NCBI GenBank assembly: GCA_900555345.1 | Contig: USKS01000096.1 | Span: 1 to 6,262 of the forward strand | Source of the DNA: an uncultured Eubacteriales bacterium | GTDB taxonomy: Bacteria > Bacillota_A > Clostridia > Oscillospirales > CAG-272 | DNA length: 6,262 bases | Direction of reading: 5' to 3' | Part shown: one piece after another, positions 6,258 to 6,262 of the stretch | How positions within the stretch are numbered: position 1 is the stretch's first letter | Layout of the letters: every line of letters begins with the position of its first letter | The notes under the pieces: generated by a model | Told to the model about the DNA's origin: nothing | What the model saw: only the letters and a program-made list of their open reading frames with translations | Database searches by the model: none | Made by a program: the position numbers and the translations under genes

Positions 6258-6262
6258 AAAAG

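Larger units (their letters stand above)
5816..6262. other. 447-base divergent regulatory region without a complete gene
   Basis: This stretch holds the leader (5816 to about 5976) and promoter of the leftward regulator-kinase operon, then an AT-rich middle (about 6060-6171), then the promoter, leader hairpin and ribosome site of a rightward gene that begins past the window. I see no convincing coding sequence: the open frames here have no ribosome site or recognisable domain. Weak inverted repeats lie at 6024-6029 with 6042-6047 (AAAAGC/GCTTTT) and around 6091-6113 (GCAC/GTGC); neither is strong enough to call. Confidence 0.7.

Overview
The window looks like chromosomal DNA from a gut or rumen clostridium of the Ruminococcus/Oscillospiraceae type (inferred from gene content, not from a marker gene). 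The clues are a secreted protein with a dockerin domain, an Agr-type GHKL kinase with a LytTR response regulator, strong AGGAG-like ribosome sites, sigma-A style promoters in AT-rich gaps, and mid-GC coding sequence.

Layout, left to right. (1) Positions 1-197, minus strand: the first 65 codons of an exported protein that runs off the left edge. (2) A 220-base divergent gap, with a good promoter reading right. (3) Positions 418-1191, plus strand: a 257-residue protein with two membrane helices, a soluble domain of unknown family and an Ala-rich charged tail, closed by a strong hairpin terminator. (4) A 242-base gap with palindromes and an extended -10 promoter. (5) Positions 1434-3701, plus strand: a secreted 755-residue protein with an N-terminal dockerin and a DUF4838 body, closed by a bidirectional terminator shared with the converging operon. 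(6) Positions 5815-3768, minus strand: a two-gene operon encoding a LytTR response regulator (TTG start) and a GHKL sensor kinase, overlapping by one base. (7) Positions 5816-6262: a 447-base divergent regulatory region holding the operon promoter, its leader of about 160 nt, and a strong promoter, leader hairpin and ribosome site for a gene that starts just past the right edge.

How they may work together: the dockerin would dock the DUF4838 protein on a cohesin-bearing scaffold, probably for glycan handling. The kinase and regulator form one signalling pair; the divergent gene at the right edge is the most obvious candidate target. No agrB or agrD-like peptide gene is visible, so the signal is unknown. 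Nothing in the sequence links the two-component system to the dockerin gene except converging position. I see no tRNA, rRNA, insertion sequence or CRISPR array.
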